Shown here one piece after another: positions 63,863-64,000 of a stretch of 64,000 bases of DNA. A program made the translations under genes and the position numbers. The first letter of the stretch is position 1. Each line of letters starts with the position of its first letter. The notes under the pieces are model-generated. The model did not search any database. It saw only the letters and a program-made list of their open reading frames with translations, and was not told where the DNA came from. Source of the DNA: Chamaea fasciata (taxonomy: Eukaryota; Chordata; Aves; Passeriformes; Sylviidae); assembly GCA_029207755.1 (NCBI GenBank), contig JARCOQ010000002.1, positions 12,043,156-12,107,155 of the forward strand, written 5' to 3'.

Positions 63863-64000
63863 GAGAAATGATGCAGAAAGTTATGAAAGAATTGAAAATT
63901 GCTCAGGAAGTTAACAAACAGGAGTTGACTTTTCTGCTAGGATAACAACAAATCTGAATTTAATGAGACACATAGTTTTATATGCAATGATAGCACAGGA

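Noticed and set aside
1..64000. Bacterial or phage systems, CRISPR arrays, operons
   Set aside because: The composition, CR1 and LTR content and lack of coding density are those of a bird genome. No spaced direct-repeat array exists; all repeats are simple or retroelement-derived.

Overview
The window is vertebrate nuclear DNA, AT-rich and almost free of genes, and is best read as bird intergenic or long-intron sequence, probably from a passerine. The evidence is at least ten 3'-end copies of CR1 non-LTR retrotransposons (the dominant avian LINE, with the typical avian CR1 tail), several avian-type LTRs, and no bacterial features or dense coding. No host protein-coding exon, tRNA, rRNA or CRISPR array could be supported. 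The longest open frames outside the retrovirus are either CR1 sequence or simple repeats.

Layout. Bases 1-4904 are the 3' part of a plus-strand endogenous retrovirus of ERV-L (class III) type: the C-terminal part of gag, aspartic protease, reverse transcriptase, RNase H and integrase, no env, then an 809-bp 3' LTR. It is dead: about 20 in-frame stops and two frameshift zones in pro-pol. Bases 12615-13472 are a solo LTR of the same family, inserted into a minus-strand CR1 with a near-perfect 5-bp target-site duplication. CR1 copies or fragments lie near 10.4, 12.5/13.5, 16.1-16.5, 18.7-19.2, 32.0, 32.7, 33.4-33.9, 52.6, 53.3-53.9, 57.7, 59.7-60.0, 60.8-61.3 and 62.7-63.0 kb. Other LTR-like pieces lie near 4.9, 19.5, 33.0, 33.8, 40.2-40.5 and 56.2-56.6 kb. 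A 780-bp uninterrupted purine tract built from three repeat units occupies 29784-30563. The long stretches 19.9-29.8, 33.9-40.2 and 40.5-52.6 kb are unique-looking AT-rich DNA with only microsatellites.

The most notable result is the damage pattern in the retrovirus. Fifteen of twenty in-frame stops are TAG, and nearly all are explicable as G-to-A changes on the plus strand. Against the solo LTR in the same window, the provirus LTR shows roughly 17 G-to-A differences and about 5 in the reverse direction, each G followed by G or A. This is the signature of AID/APOBEC-type editing of minus-strand viral cDNA rather than of CpG decay. Nothing here works as a gene system; the history is one of retroelement insertion, editing, recombination to a solo LTR, and decay.
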